64,000 nucleotides of DNA, taken from assembly GCA_947359465.1 (NCBI GenBank), contig OX375876.1, positions 86,954,184 through 87,018,183 on the forward strand, read 5' to 3'. Shown here piece after piece: positions 32,044-41,947 of this stretch. This DNA is from Metellina segmentata. Lineage: Eukaryota; Arthropoda; Arachnida; Araneae; Tetragnathidae. Under the pieces are notes generated by a model. It had not been told where the DNA came from and did no database searches. It saw nothing but the letters and a program-made list of their open reading frames with translations. A program made the position numbers and the translations under genes. Numbering within the stretch: the first letter of the stretch is position 1; every line of letters starts with the position of its first letter.

Positions 32044-35000
32044 TAAAATTGTATTTTAATTCAGAATTTGATATGACTGAGTCTCAAAATCTTTAGAATA
32101 GGTTTTCTAATGTTAACTTGTCACAAAATCTTAAATTTTATTAAAATCTAAATGAAATTTTCTTAACTGAGAAATGTGAATTTAAATCTAAAATTTTTTA
32201 CGGTTTTCAGTAATTGAAGGACCGAACAAAATGACATTTTATTTATTCATCGAAAAATATTTTTTTTTTATTCCATGGATTACTATCACTTACAACGTAC
32301 GCTATATAGCACTTCAGCTTCCCAATTTTACATTTCTACATTTTCAAAGGAAGATCAATAAATGAAGAATAATGTAATTTTTTTTTTTAGTTGACAGAAA
32401 ACTTTTAAAGATATTTGCTCGCCAAATAGCTGCATCATCTAGTTTAGTTCAACGTCTTAGGTTCGTAAAAATCGGAATTCCACAACAATGATTTTTCGTC
32501 TTTTACCGCCAAGAACTCTTACAAAGTTCTATTTATTGCCAACTTGAGGTCAAATTTTCTCAGAAAAGTTCTCTTGAAATTTGTAGAGATTGTGTTTTCC
32601 GAGATCTAATGTATTCCTAATTGTAACATTGATAAGATAACATCATACACATCAATTATAAGTATGCACCCCGGTTATACTTAAATAATTCCATGTCTTT
32701 TGGTATGTTTTGATTTCAGATATAAAATGTTTCTTGAAAATTAAGTTATCTGAGAATAAATAAGTTTTTTTTGTGATTTTCCCCAATGCAGTAGAGCATA
32801 AAATCCAGCTTACGTTGTGTGAAAGATTTTTCTTTCATAGATATATTAAGAAAATCTTTGTAGAAGCATTCGTTAAAAAATTTTATTACTACTTTACCTG
32901 AGAAGGGGCCTTACTTAACGTTGTCAATGTTACAATTTTGGAACAGTATGGCCAATTATGACCTTTGTGCCATAAAACCAAAAACCAACTTACCTGAGAA
33001 CGTTATTTACCGTTTTTCAAAATGAGAATTAGGTTGATTTTCATTCTTCTAGATTTTCCGAATCACAAGTGATATTTGAAAGGTTTAAAAGCTATGTATT
33101 GTAGTCGAAAATTTTTTAGTACTCTGTCTTTTAAAAAGAATTAATCCATCTTGTTATCAATTGCTATTCACTATTCTTCCGTTATATAGAAATAAAATGA
33201 TGATGCCACTAAAACATCGGCTGCAAATAAAATAAAATAATTATCTAAAACTACATTTCTTTGGTACACATTATATAATATAAGTATTCTATAATATCGT
33301 CTGTCCTTTGGTGAATAAATCGAATTTATGGTCATTCGATAGGGATAATTAAATCTTTGAAATAGTAGACGATAGCAAAAATATTATTTCTAGAAATAAT
33401 CGTTTAATCTAGAAATATCGTTTTAATTGCATTATCTCATTCTAATCGTTACAAATAAAAATAGATAGTTCAATTCATCGAACCTCCTTAGAAAAGTTCG
33501 TTTTTTTCTCTTTCTCTTCCTTTTCTTATTTGTGGTACATGTACAGGTAAGATTTATATTGTTCCTTAAATGTTTCAGCAATAAGTTTAGTAATAATAGT
33601 TTTAGAATTTATTCTATTGCAAATTAGCTTCAACTAATTGCTAGATCGTGACATGTATTTTGTAAAGGATATATCGATGTTTTAGAAAATAATTCTCTAA
33701 TTTTCTTCTCTGTAGCCGAGATCTACTCATTTTGTTTTTAATAGTTTCTGAATGTTTTTTTAGCACGCTGAATTTATTTCGTTTCCCGAAATTTTTGTCT
33801 CGACGTTTCATCAATGGTGTTAGAGTTTTTAAAATTAAATTCGAAGTTAAAAAGATTTATCTTTTTTATTAGATTAGCGCTTTGTCGTTAAAACATTTGA
33901 ATTCAAGCATTTTGAAGCTTAAGATTATAAACTAAGACTATGGAAAGGCCATTGCAAATTTTATATTTTTATGGAAAGGTTACGAATAAAACACATTTTG
34001 TAGTTAAGATTATTTTATGAAACACAAAGATCGAACATCTGTGTTTGAAAATCTCAGTGAGTTTTAAGCAGTAGCTTAACCCGGAAATGGCCACTTTTAC
34101 TCTCATAACTATACAAAATGGCATCATACAAAAATAGCTTCAAAACAGAAACTAAGAATCTATTTACGGAAGCAGGGAGAAGAGGAACTATCTGTAGAAA
34201 GGTAAAAAATATTAAAACCATTTTCGGTGTTTCATCTGTTAATCCCAACTACGATAGACGACTAACTCTAGAAAGCGAAAACTTGGTTGCAAGGAAGTAA
34301 TCTAACATTACATTTAGAATATCTATTACCCTCGATTGCATGTAATTTGTAACGTAGGTCGAACATTTGGAAATTAGTAGAATGATCTACATTGCATTTA
34401 GAATATATTACCTATGTACATGGTTACTTAAGTGCATGCTTTACTTTTTAACTATAAAAATTAATTGCAATTTGTGTTTATTCTAATAGTTAAACCATAA
34501 GAACAACAAGTTTGATTATTTACAAATTTGCTTGGTAATTAGACTTAAAATAATTTCCAGATTCTATTAAGGCTTAAAAACACAAATATTGAACTTTAAA
34601 GTTTTTAAATTAGGTTCAGTAAAAAAACAGTCGCCAGACAGAAAAGGAGAAATTCTCTCTACCGAAATCGGAATATTTTGAATGTGATTTGTAACGTGGG
34701 TCGAACATCTTGTAATTAGCTTGTCAAGAATAAAACGGGGTCGCGTGTCAATAAAAAGTTATAGCGATAAATTTAAGGTCGGCAAGTTTCGTAATTTTTG
34801 ACAACAAAAATTAAATAAAGTTTTTGCCGGCTTTGAGCATAGAAACTCATTAACTAATTAATTTTTTTAATTATTTATAGACTAACTAATATTTTTTTGG
34901 TAAAAAAAAAAACCTATAAGCTATTTAAGTGGCATGCATCTTTTAAACAAATGTATATTTTAAAGTTACCCTAAAACTTACAAATTAGTTCATTCTCTCG

Positions 35001-35085
35001 ACCTTTGGCATGACAAAGAGCAAACTGACGGCTTCTTGCGAAGTGGCTCACCCATTGGGAGAGCATAAAAACAAAACTAACTACT
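32044..35085. other. AT-rich, no gene; SINE-B fragment at 32938-32991
   Basis: TATGGCCAATTATGACCTTTG followed by GCCATAAAACC at about 32948-32980 is a SINE-B 3' module. The rest shows no long frame. GTAACGT(A/G)GGTCGAACAT occurs twice (about 34350 and 34690). Confidence 0.45.
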
Positions 35086-35099
35086 CCTAACATGGACAA

Positions 35100-35437
35100 C
35101 CGACCAACCGGTATAGTGGTTAAGGTGTTAGCCTCTGGATCGGAAGGTTCCTGGTTCGAATCCGGGTCCGGGCATGGATGTTTGTAAACGTATGGTGTAG
35201 AGGCGGCTGGTGCACCTTAAATCTGTCGTGGCCGAAAGTCCTCACGTTGGGTTGGCGTGGAAGTTTGGAGAGTGGGGTGCCAGTTCAGGTGTTGCTTCGT
35301 CATCTGACCGTGGTTCAAAATTACGAGGTGTTGTCCTCGGACCTTTCCCCTAAGGGACTGATCCCGGACCGTCGTCAATAGCCCGTTGTGTTGCTCTAGT
35401 ACGACGTTAACTAAAATTACCATTACCATTACCATTA
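35100..35437 (+). mobile_element. SINE-A reference copy, T1 head, full-length
   Basis: Box A TAGTGGTTAAGG lies at 35114-35125 and box B GGTTCGAATCC at 35153-35163, a normal tRNA promoter spacing. The shared body follows (GGAAGTTTGGAGAGTGGGGT, GACCGTGGTTCAAAATTACG). The tail AGTACGACGTTAACTAAA ends in four ATTACC-type repeats. The perfect 14-bp duplication CCTAACATGGACAA flanks it (35086-35099 and 35438-35451). The acceptor-stem halves do not pair, so it is a SINE and not a tRNA gene. Transcription by RNA polymerase III is inferred from the boxes. Confidence 0.97.
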
Positions 35438-35477
35438 CCTAACATGGACAATCGCAAACATCTATCCACTTAAAATT

Positions 35478-35587
35478 GTCATCTGACCGTAGTTCAAAAC
35501 TAAAATCTTTCCCTTGGGAAATGATCCTACAACGTCGCACACAGCCCGTTATGTTGCTTCAGTCCAACGTTAGTTTAACTACCTACC
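35478..35587 (+). mobile_element. SINE-A 3' relic
   Basis: GTCATCTGACCGTAGTTCAAA, then ATCTTTCCCTTGGG, then CAGCCCGTTATGTTGCTTCAG and GTTAGTTTAACTACC. The central part is deleted. Confidence 0.75.
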
Positions 35588-35724
35588 ACGCGCTTATAAG
35601 TGGATGTGGATTCAAACCCACCAGAGTGGCATACAATCACGGTGACCGCTAAACAACAAACCAGGAGGCGTGTCAGTTTTCTTGAATGCATTTAATTATT
35701 TCACGCGTTTCCAAGAACGAACAG

Positions 35725-35916
35725 GTTGGGTTGGCGTTGAAGTTTGGAGAGTGGGGTGCCAGCTCAGGTGTTGCTTCGTCATCTGACCGTGGTTCAAAAT
35801 TACGAGGTGTTGTCCTCGAATCTTTCCCTTAAGGGACTGATCCCGGACCGCCGTCAATAGCCCGTTGTGGTACTCTAGTACGACGTTAACTAAAATTACC
35901 ATTACAATTACCATTA
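35725..35916 (+). mobile_element. SINE-A, 5'-truncated, 14-bp target duplication
   Basis: It begins within the body (GTTGGGTTGGCGTTGAAG) and ends in ATTACC repeats. It is flanked by the perfect repeat CCAAGAACGAACAG at 35711-35724 and 35917-35930. Confidence 0.95.
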
Positions 35917-35993
35917 CCAAGAACGAACAGAATAGTTTTATGTTATAGTAATTATTTAGTCACCCACCCCACGTACATACACGTCGTCAATAC

Positions 35994-36655
35994 CGATAGT
36001 TTTCCTGGTTCGAATCCGGGTCAGTGCATAGATGTTTGTAAGCGTGTGGTGTAAAGACGACTGGTGCACCTTAAATCTGTCGTGGCCGAAAGTCCTTACG
36101 TTGGGTTGGTGTGGAAGTTTGGAGAGTTGGGTGCCAGCTCAGGTGTTGCCTCGTCATCTGACCGTGGTTCAAAATTACGTGGTGTTGTCCTCGGTAATTT
36201 GGTAATTTGGTAATTTTTTGTTAACGTTGTACTAGAGCAACACAACGGGCTATTGACGACGGTCCGGGATCAGTCCCTTAAGGGAAAGATCCGAGGACAA
36301 CGCCTCGTAATTTTGAACCACGGTCAGATGACGAAGCAATACCTGAACTGGCACCCCACTCTCCAAACTTCCACGCCAACCCAACGTGAGGACTTTCGGC
36401 CACGACAGATTTAAGGTGCACCAGCCGCCTCTACACCATACGCTTACAAACATCCATGCCCGGACCCGGATTCGAACCAGGAACCTTCCGATCTAGAGGC
36501 TAACACCTTAACCACTATACCGGTTGGTCGGCGTGTTGTCCTCGGATCTTTCTCTTAAGGGATTCATCCCGGACCGTCGTCAATAGCCCATGGTGTTGCT
36601 CTAATACGACGTTAATTATCAAATTACCAGTACGACGCTAATTAAAGTACCTACC
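35994..36655 (+). mobile_element. SINE-A, T1 head remnant, split by an inverted SINE-A
   Basis: The left part runs from box B (GGTTCGAATCCGGG) to GTGTTGTCCTCGG at 36194. The right part resumes at GTGTTGTCCTCGGATCTTTC (36533) and ends with two tail-like segments. Box A is lost. Confidence 0.85.
36195..36532 (-). mobile_element. SINE-A, full-length, T1 head, nested
   Basis: A complete copy in reverse orientation within another SINE-A, with the perfect 13-bp duplication GTGTTGTCCTCGG at 36182-36194 and 36533-36545. The target is the host SINE body. Confidence 0.96.
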
Positions 36656-36664
36656 ACACACACA

Positions 36665-36955
36665 CACAGACACGACGGGCTATTGGCGACTTTCTAATTT
36701 TACATGCACGAGCTCCCATGTACACGTTTGAAGAGTGGGGTGCCAGCTCAGGCGTTGCTTCGTCATCTGACTGTGGTTCAAAATTACAAGGTGTTAACCT
36801 CGAATCTTTCCCTTAAGTGATTGATCCCGGACCGTCGTCAATAGGCCGTTGTGTTGCTCTATGTATGACGTTAATTACCAATTACACTCGTGTACACGAC
36901 GGTTTAACTGAACTTAGTTCGAACTCGCAAACCTCTGACATGTCGAAAGTTCTTC
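36665..36955 (-). mobile_element. SINE-A T2-type relic, split by a SINE
   Basis: GACGGGCTATTGGCGAC and GCACGAGCTCCCATGTACACG, then after the insertion GTGTACACGACGG and TTCGAACTCGCAAACCTC, give tail, body and T2 box B in minus orientation. There is a large deletion. Confidence 0.65.
36727..36890 (+). mobile_element. SINE-A, 5'-truncated, nested in the T2 relic
   Basis: It starts at GAAGAGTGGGGTGCCAGC and ends near ACGTTAATTACCAATTAC. The 8-bp repeat TGTACACG at 36719-36726 and 36891-36898 marks the junctions. Confidence 0.8.
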
Positions 36956-37238
36956 AAATAACTTTGCATTTCTTTCGAAACAAGTACAATTTTTTTATTT
37001 TTTTTTTAAACATTCTCATTAAAAATTTTACATTTTCTCCCCTTCTGAAAACTATTTCTTATTTTTATGTATGATTTTTGTTTATTGTTTATGTTTTTTG
37101 TTTATGTTCTCATTTTGTTCTGTAACAATTTTCATATTATATCGTCCTTTTCTTTTGCCATTATAAGTATATTTGTGCTTACATGTTTTGCCCTTATCTT
37201 GCCTTTCCTTTTTCTGTGTACCCAAATGTTTTATATGT
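36956..37238. other. No gene recognised
   Basis: T-rich sequence giving hydrophobic chance frames (85 and 104 codons); no family features. Confidence 0.4.
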
Positions 37239-37380
37239 ATTGTGGATTGCTCGGCTATCCCTTATCCCCGCATCTCTTCCGTAATGCTGACTACACAGCT
37301 GAAAGCCTCACAGGTGAAAGCCTCACAGTCCGCCTACGGCGTCCAATCCAACTCCCTTCCCTTAAAAACAGGCTACAATG
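37239..37380 (-). repeat. Dispersed repeat R3
   Basis: The reverse complement of the 27516-27768 copy: TCCCTTATCCCCGCATCTC, GCTGAAAGCCTCACAGGTGAA, CCGCCTACGGCGTCCAATCC, TTCCCTTAAAAACAGGCTAC. It is followed directly by GACCAACCGG, a SINE-A T1 head start. Confidence 0.75.
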
Positions 37381-37400
37381 ACCAACCGGTCTGGTTTGTT

Positions 37401-37437
37401 GCTATAGTACGACATTATTTAAAAATTACCAGTTACC
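37401..37437 (+). mobile_element. SINE-A, 37-bp tail insertion with target duplication
   Basis: GCTATAGTACGACATTATTT and a short AATTACC tail are bracketed by the perfect 12-bp repeat GTCTGGTTTGTT at 37389-37400 and 37438-37449. This is an extremely 5'-truncated retroposition. Confidence 0.85.
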
Positions 37438-37439
37438 GT

Positions 37440-37575
37440 CTGGTTTGTTAGTTCACAAAGAAGACTGATCTTTATTGAAAACAGGCGTCAAGCATCATCC
37501 AAACGGTGATAAATAAAATCTTTATTGTTTTACGCTCACCTACCCTTCTGCTATTTGCTCCTCCCTCTATCTTGT
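37440..37575 (+). repeat. Dispersed repeat R4
   Basis: It matches the reverse complement of 23608-23745 (GTTCACAAAGAAGACTGATC, TTTACGCTCACCTACC, CTCCTCCCTCTATCTTG) and runs directly into a SINE-A body. Confidence 0.7.
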
Positions 37576-37706
37576 ATTGGCGTGGTGTGGAAGTTTGGAT
37601 AGTGGGGTACCAGATCAGGTGTGATCTCGTCATCTGACGGTGGTTCAAAATTGATGGATAGCTGGTTATGTTTCTCTAGTACGACGTTAATTAAAAATTA
37701 CCATTC
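37576..37706 (+). mobile_element. SINE-A, head-truncated, internally deleted
   Basis: ATTGGCGTGGTGTGGAAGTT, then CATCTGACGGTGGTTCAAAATT, then CTCTAGTACGACGTTAATT and ATTACC. The cleavage point between R4 and the body equals that at 23607. Confidence 0.8.
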
Positions 37707-37739
37707 CAAACGGGCAACTGTGGCCCGAATAATTTTATG

Positions 37740-37781
37740 GTAATTTTTAATTAACATCGTACAAGAGCAATACAACGGGCT
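37740..37781 (-). mobile_element. SINE-A, 42-bp tail insertion with target duplication
   Basis: Tail only (AACATCGTACAAGAGCAATA, CAACGGGCT), flanked by the perfect 11-bp repeat ATAATTTTATG at 37729-37739 and 37782-37792. Confidence 0.88.
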
Positions 37782-37792
37782 ATAATTTTATG

Positions 37793-38690
37793 ATTTTCTT
37801 GTTGATTTTATAGAACTTACACGTCATGCAATATACTACCACGCTTAAAGTATATTATTGAATGCGTGTCTATGAGCATACAAGATATTACAAGCGTCTT
37901 CAGGGACATTCCAAGAAAATTTGGAATTAATACGTAAAGTATTAGACCTAACTCCTTTTAAGACTTGATCTTTCCCACCAAGTCCGATGACATGACAGTA
38001 AAATTGAAAAAAAAAACAATTTTTTTTACTCTGCGTGCGTGAGATTAAACTTTTGAACTTCGATTGAACTGATGAACGGTACGGAGAAGGGGGAGAAGGT
38101 ATGCAGAATAAGAAGGGGGATAGGAGGGAGGCATCGTCTTCAAACCCGTGAGAAATGTTACCAACACTTCCACTCACGATTTTATAAATGGAGGGAGGAG
38201 TAGGAGTGGGGGGAGGGGTGCAAACATTGTTCCAATCGTTCGGTACACCCCCAATAGACTCCCCCTCTTCTTAAGGAGCCTTCCTTTGTGAGGGGGACCA
38301 CTGCCTACGGATGTTCTTGCGCAACTGTGACAGGTTGCGTTGTTGCGTGGGGTGAATGGGGAGGGGGGTCAGGGAGCTGAAGTGAAAAGCGCTCCCACGC
38401 TGTGTAGGCTAAGTAAGTGGAGGTAACATCTGCCAACTTAGCATTGGTAACTAGTCTCTTCAGAGAAAATGCAAAGAAATCGAAGATCTTTTCAGGTCCT
38501 CCCCCTACAATGGAATACGCATTGAGTTTCGCGTTGACTTTGAATCTCTAGTTTGAATCAGTGGAAGGGGGTTTCTCGACTTACTCTAAAAGGAGGTGCT
38601 TGTATATTAGAAGCTTGAAAAAAACTGTACGTTCCAATTAGCCCTTGTGTAGCAAAAAAAATCGCAGCAGAGACCTGCCGAAGTGGTGTT
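37793..38690. other. No gene or repeat recognised
   Basis: Includes G/A-rich stretches at 38080-38220 and 38340-38370. A 110-codon minus frame at 37845-38177 shows no domain. Confidence 0.4.
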
Positions 38691-38693
38691 GAA

Positions 38694-38924
38694 ATGATGC
38701 AGGCTTTTGCATTTATTTTTCACATTTTGCTAACACTTCCGTTGATTTATTTGCTGTCAGAGTTCGTTATCGCCAAAAAGTATTCGGGTATAGAACAAAA
38801 TAAAGTTGCATTTGTTTTGCGAAGTCGGAGAACTCTCATCTTATCAATCGCTGCATTGTCTTCAATTGTCATTTATTCATGGTATATTTTACACAGTCAG
38901 TGGTTCAGCAGTGGATCAGTTTGA
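38694..38924 (+). CDS. Candidate small membrane protein (76 codons), unknown
   Basis: The frame opens at tandem ATG ATG codons after GTGTTGAA and ends TGA. Residues about 4-25 form one hydrophobic stretch (FAFIFHILLTLPLIYLLSEF). Residues about 47-67 form a second (LILSIAALSSIVIYSWYIL), separated by a basic, polar loop with RSRR. This is a plausible two-pass small membrane protein. The loop plus second helix loosely recalls Yos1/IER3IP1-type ER-Golgi proteins, but the similarity is weak and I do not assign it. No polyadenylation signal or introns were seen. It could equally be chance in AT-rich DNA. Confidence 0.3.
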   Translation: MMQAFAFIFHILLTLPLIYLLSEFVIAKKYSGIEQNKVAFVLRSRRTLILSIAALSSIVIYSWYILHSQWFSSGSV

Positions 38925-38929
38925 ATTTT

Positions 38930-40000
38930 TGATATTGGTTGAGTATTTGTGACCTGAAATATAAGAAAAACCTCAAAATTCTACTAATGTACTATATAAA
39001 TATTGATATTATGACTGTGACAGCCTTTTCTGTGTTTTGCTGAAAGGTTTAAGATATTACACATTTTAAAAACTTTAGTTTGGTTGGGTTTTATGGCGCT
39101 AGAGTTGTATGTGGTCATGCGACGCCAAATGCAAAAGCGAAAAATTAAAAAATTTGAAAAATTAAATGATACATAAATGAACGATATCGCGTTCAAAAGA
39201 GCATTAAACAAATAACGCTATAAATTATCATTGATCTTGCGCTGACGTCATTAACAGATGTAATAGAAGCGTAAAGTTGTGTCACGAAAATGAGCACTGC
39301 CGCTCACATTAATTTAGTCTAACACCGGCCTCCTTTGTGTGAGCACGACGTATGAAGTGTCATTTGTTTCGTCTCTTTACGCTTTATGAATAATAATAGA
39401 AATAAAACTTAATATTTAATACTTCTTTAGATATCAGACTTGATATATATAATTTTGCAAAAATTGTATTTGCAAAAAATGTCCAAATATATAAATAATA
39501 AGCATAAGTAAAAAATTATAGAAATGTCAACAAAAAAAAAAGATTGAGAGATGGGGAATCCAAGAAGATCCGGACATCCGATGCTGAGTGTCAACGGGCT
39601 CGGAGGGTGTTGTTGAAAGAGGATTCGCACATTCAAGGTGAACAAATTTCTGATAGGAGTGCGCTAAATAACTCCACCGCGCAGTTCGACGCAAATAGCA
39701 TATCGGATGACATAAACATTTTTTTAGAATGAGGGACATAGAGGTCGGTAATGAGCCACAACATTCAACATAAACAGTGAGTGCACCCACTGTGATATAT
39801 GTGCGGAGCGAGGATCATTTGATGAGTGAGATTAAAACGTACTAGTACTAATTTCTTTCATTCACATACAACATATACACCACTGACGTATTCTACGCTT
39901 TAAACCTAGCGGCCATGTCTCGACACAGGCCCGTCCGTTTTTTTATAAATTCACAGTGAAATTATTCCTCTTGGCTTACGAAAAAGATTCAAAGATAATA
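38930..40000. other. SINE-B fragment at 39080-39150; otherwise unassigned
   Basis: GGTTTTATGGCGCTAGAGTTG and GTCATGCGACGCCAAAT are a diverged SINE-B 3' module. A 62-codon frame at 39544-39732, preceded by an out-of-frame ATG and an A-run, starts LRDGESKKIRTSDAECQRAR. That faintly recalls the basic N-termini of some hAT transposases and is not enough to call. Confidence 0.4.
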
Positions 40001-40217
40001 CATCGGGTGATTTATAAGTACGTATACAGTTTAAAGATGCTGTAAAACAGAAGCAGTATAAGACACGGTTCCCAATTGCGAACTGTTTGCTAGGTATACT
40101 CATAAAGTTTGTGTCCAGCTCCCGAGCGAAGTGACGTAACCGATAGCGAGCCTGTCACGTGAATATTCAGTGGAATTGGCTGATTTTGCAGTGTTGAAGG
40201 CGATTTATTATATTATG

Positions 40218-41244
40218 TGTTCTTGAATTGAGCCCAAAACGGAATCTGTCAATTTTGTGCAACGGCATTTTCGATCACGATTTGGAAAAGAACCTCCAAC
40301 CAGAAAATGAATTTACGATTGGTTTAAAATATTTGAAACTGCGGGCTGTTTGTGAAAAGTTCTAAAGTCCGGACGACTGAGTGTGTATTGGCAGATGTCA
40401 AAACTATTCATCCAATTGGATAATAAAGTCGAAAAACTTTATTCTCCAATTGGATGGTGCACCACCACACTGGTCATGGGACATGTGAAATGACCTCTAT
40501 TAACATCTTCATCGATGGATTGGACAAAGCGCCGACTACAGCATGCCACTAACCCACTGGCCACCCAGATGCCTTGTTTTAACACCAAGTGACTTTTTCT
40601 TTGCGGCAGCGTAAAGAATAACTTATTTAATCCACCTCTACCTGTTGATCAAGCGTTGAAACTACGTATCGCAACCACTATCACTGCACTTCCCTCAGAT
40701 ACCCTAACACGCGTCTGGGCAGAAATGGGTTACCAGTTCGATCTGTGTAGTGTGACTAAGGCCTGGTGCACACATCCGGTTTTTCAACGTGTGGCGCCGC
40801 TGCCGCAACGCAAGTGCGGTCTGAGATACATTAGATCCAATAGAGCAGTGCACACACATGCCTCCAGCGCTGCTGGGGCGACGTACGTCCAACTTGCGTA
40901 CAATTTGTACCGCAGTTCCCCACGGCGCCGCACGGTTGCCGCACACAAGTCTCCGTTCTGAAGTACCTTGTTTTCATAAAAAAAAAATTTATATATAAAA
41001 AATATATATAATTAATGGTTGCATCCAGTTACGTGTATTTTGTTTCATAATATACTATTTTTACAACAAGTAAGCGAAATAAACTCGTTTTCTTCCATAG
41101 AATATTTATCGTAAATGGCGCGAGTTCGTGCGTCTTTTCACAGTTATGTGTGCATAGTTGGGCTTCAGTGCCGCAGTGCCACCGCACGTTGAAAAATCGG
41201 ATGTGTGCACTTTGCCTTAGGGTGCACACATGGAACATATGTGA
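40218..41244 (+). pseudogene. mariner-type transposase, broken
   Basis: The N-terminal part reads VNFVQRHFRSRFGKEPPTRK then IYDWFKIFETAGC, the DUF4817-type helix-turn-helix. After a deletion near 40430 comes QLDGAPPHW with the second catalytic Asp. The PDL-type third acidic position reads CLVL and so has lost its Asp. In the frame used at 40656 the C-terminus reads TLTRVWAEMGYQFDLC. The last codons (GAHMEHM, stop at 41242-41244) lie beyond the MITE. Several stops and frame changes make it non-functional. Confidence 0.85.
40760..41216. mobile_element. MITE, PIF/Harbinger-like, inside the mariner coding end
   Basis: The left end GGCCTGGTGCACACATCCG and the reverse complement of the right end GGCAAAGTGCACACATCCG extend as an inverted repeat through TTTTTCAACGTG and CGC-rich blocks. 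The flanks are TAA (40757-40759) and TTA (41217-41219). Removing the insert and one copy restores the codon order of the mariner C-terminus, so the duplication was probably TAA with one later change. No coding capacity. Confidence 0.82.
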
Positions 41245-41360
41245 CTGTCTCTAAAAAAACTTGAAACAGTCACCCACACTTCTGTTACAGGTAACATAAA
41301 GTATCTTACATTGCCACAGTTGTATAGCACGTTGAAATTGTATACTTATGAATCACCCTG

Positions 41361-41945
41361 TATATGCAACACAAAATTTCACCAGTTCCCCTTTCGATAG
41401 TTGCTAGCGAGTTGCTTAAGGAAATTAGAATCCACTCCAGCATGGATTCGTAGCCTATTGCATTAAAGACCATCCACCAACCCAGCCTCGCAGACAATTC
41501 CCAATCATGGATTAAAGATGATTTATTTCCCGAGAAATGAAATTTTCCCTGTGTAATAGCGGGTGTCAAATTCATAGCCATGCTTCTTGCGAGTCGACAG
41601 CGGCTCCCCTTTAGTTGGAGAGTAACACGCAGCATTTGATAGAAGTTCCTCGCACAGGGAGTGACACCAAACCGATAAATCAGACTAGAATAGATGAGAC
41701 TCTGGAAATTGATCGAGCGAGCGCGTCACGTTTCCACGGGACGCGGAGCAGCGAGTTCGAGTTTTGAACAATTGTGACGGCAATCGTGTGGTGAGGGTGA
41801 TACATCTTTTAGTTTCGACTTTCTTCGAGGAAACTGAGTCTGTTTTGCGTACACTAATGTATGCCTGCGAATAGAAGGGACCTCAAGCTGGAGACGGCTT
41901 TATTGGTGTAGCTTTTTCTGTGGGTACGTACCCCATTGTTGTAGG
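41361..41945. other. No gene or repeat recognised
   Basis: A 109-codon minus frame at 41306-41635 begins inside the mariner end and has no family features. Confidence 0.4.
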
Positions 41946-41947
41946 TG

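Larger units (their letters stand above)
40001..41360 (+). mobile_element. mariner-family element, deleted, carrying a MITE
   Basis: The right end reads, as reverse complement, CAGGGTGATTCATAAGTATA. The left end has CATCGGGTGATTTATAAGTA. Both are flanked by TA (39999-40000 and 41361-41362). The coding part keeps an N-terminal helix-turn-helix segment and the C-terminal third of the transposase, and the middle is deleted. A 457-bp MITE sits in the last codons. Confidence 0.82.

Noticed and set aside
35100..35175. tRNA gene call on SINE heads (this and other T1/T2 copies)
   Set aside because: Box A and box B are present, but the acceptor ends do not pair and each head is fused to the same SINE body with target duplications.
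39524..39732. Possible hAT transposase N-terminus
   Set aside because: The upstream ATG is out of frame with the basic segment and the resemblance is only compositional.
40656..40961. 101-codon plus frame as a gene
   Set aside because: Its first third is the mariner transposase C-terminus and the rest is MITE sequence.
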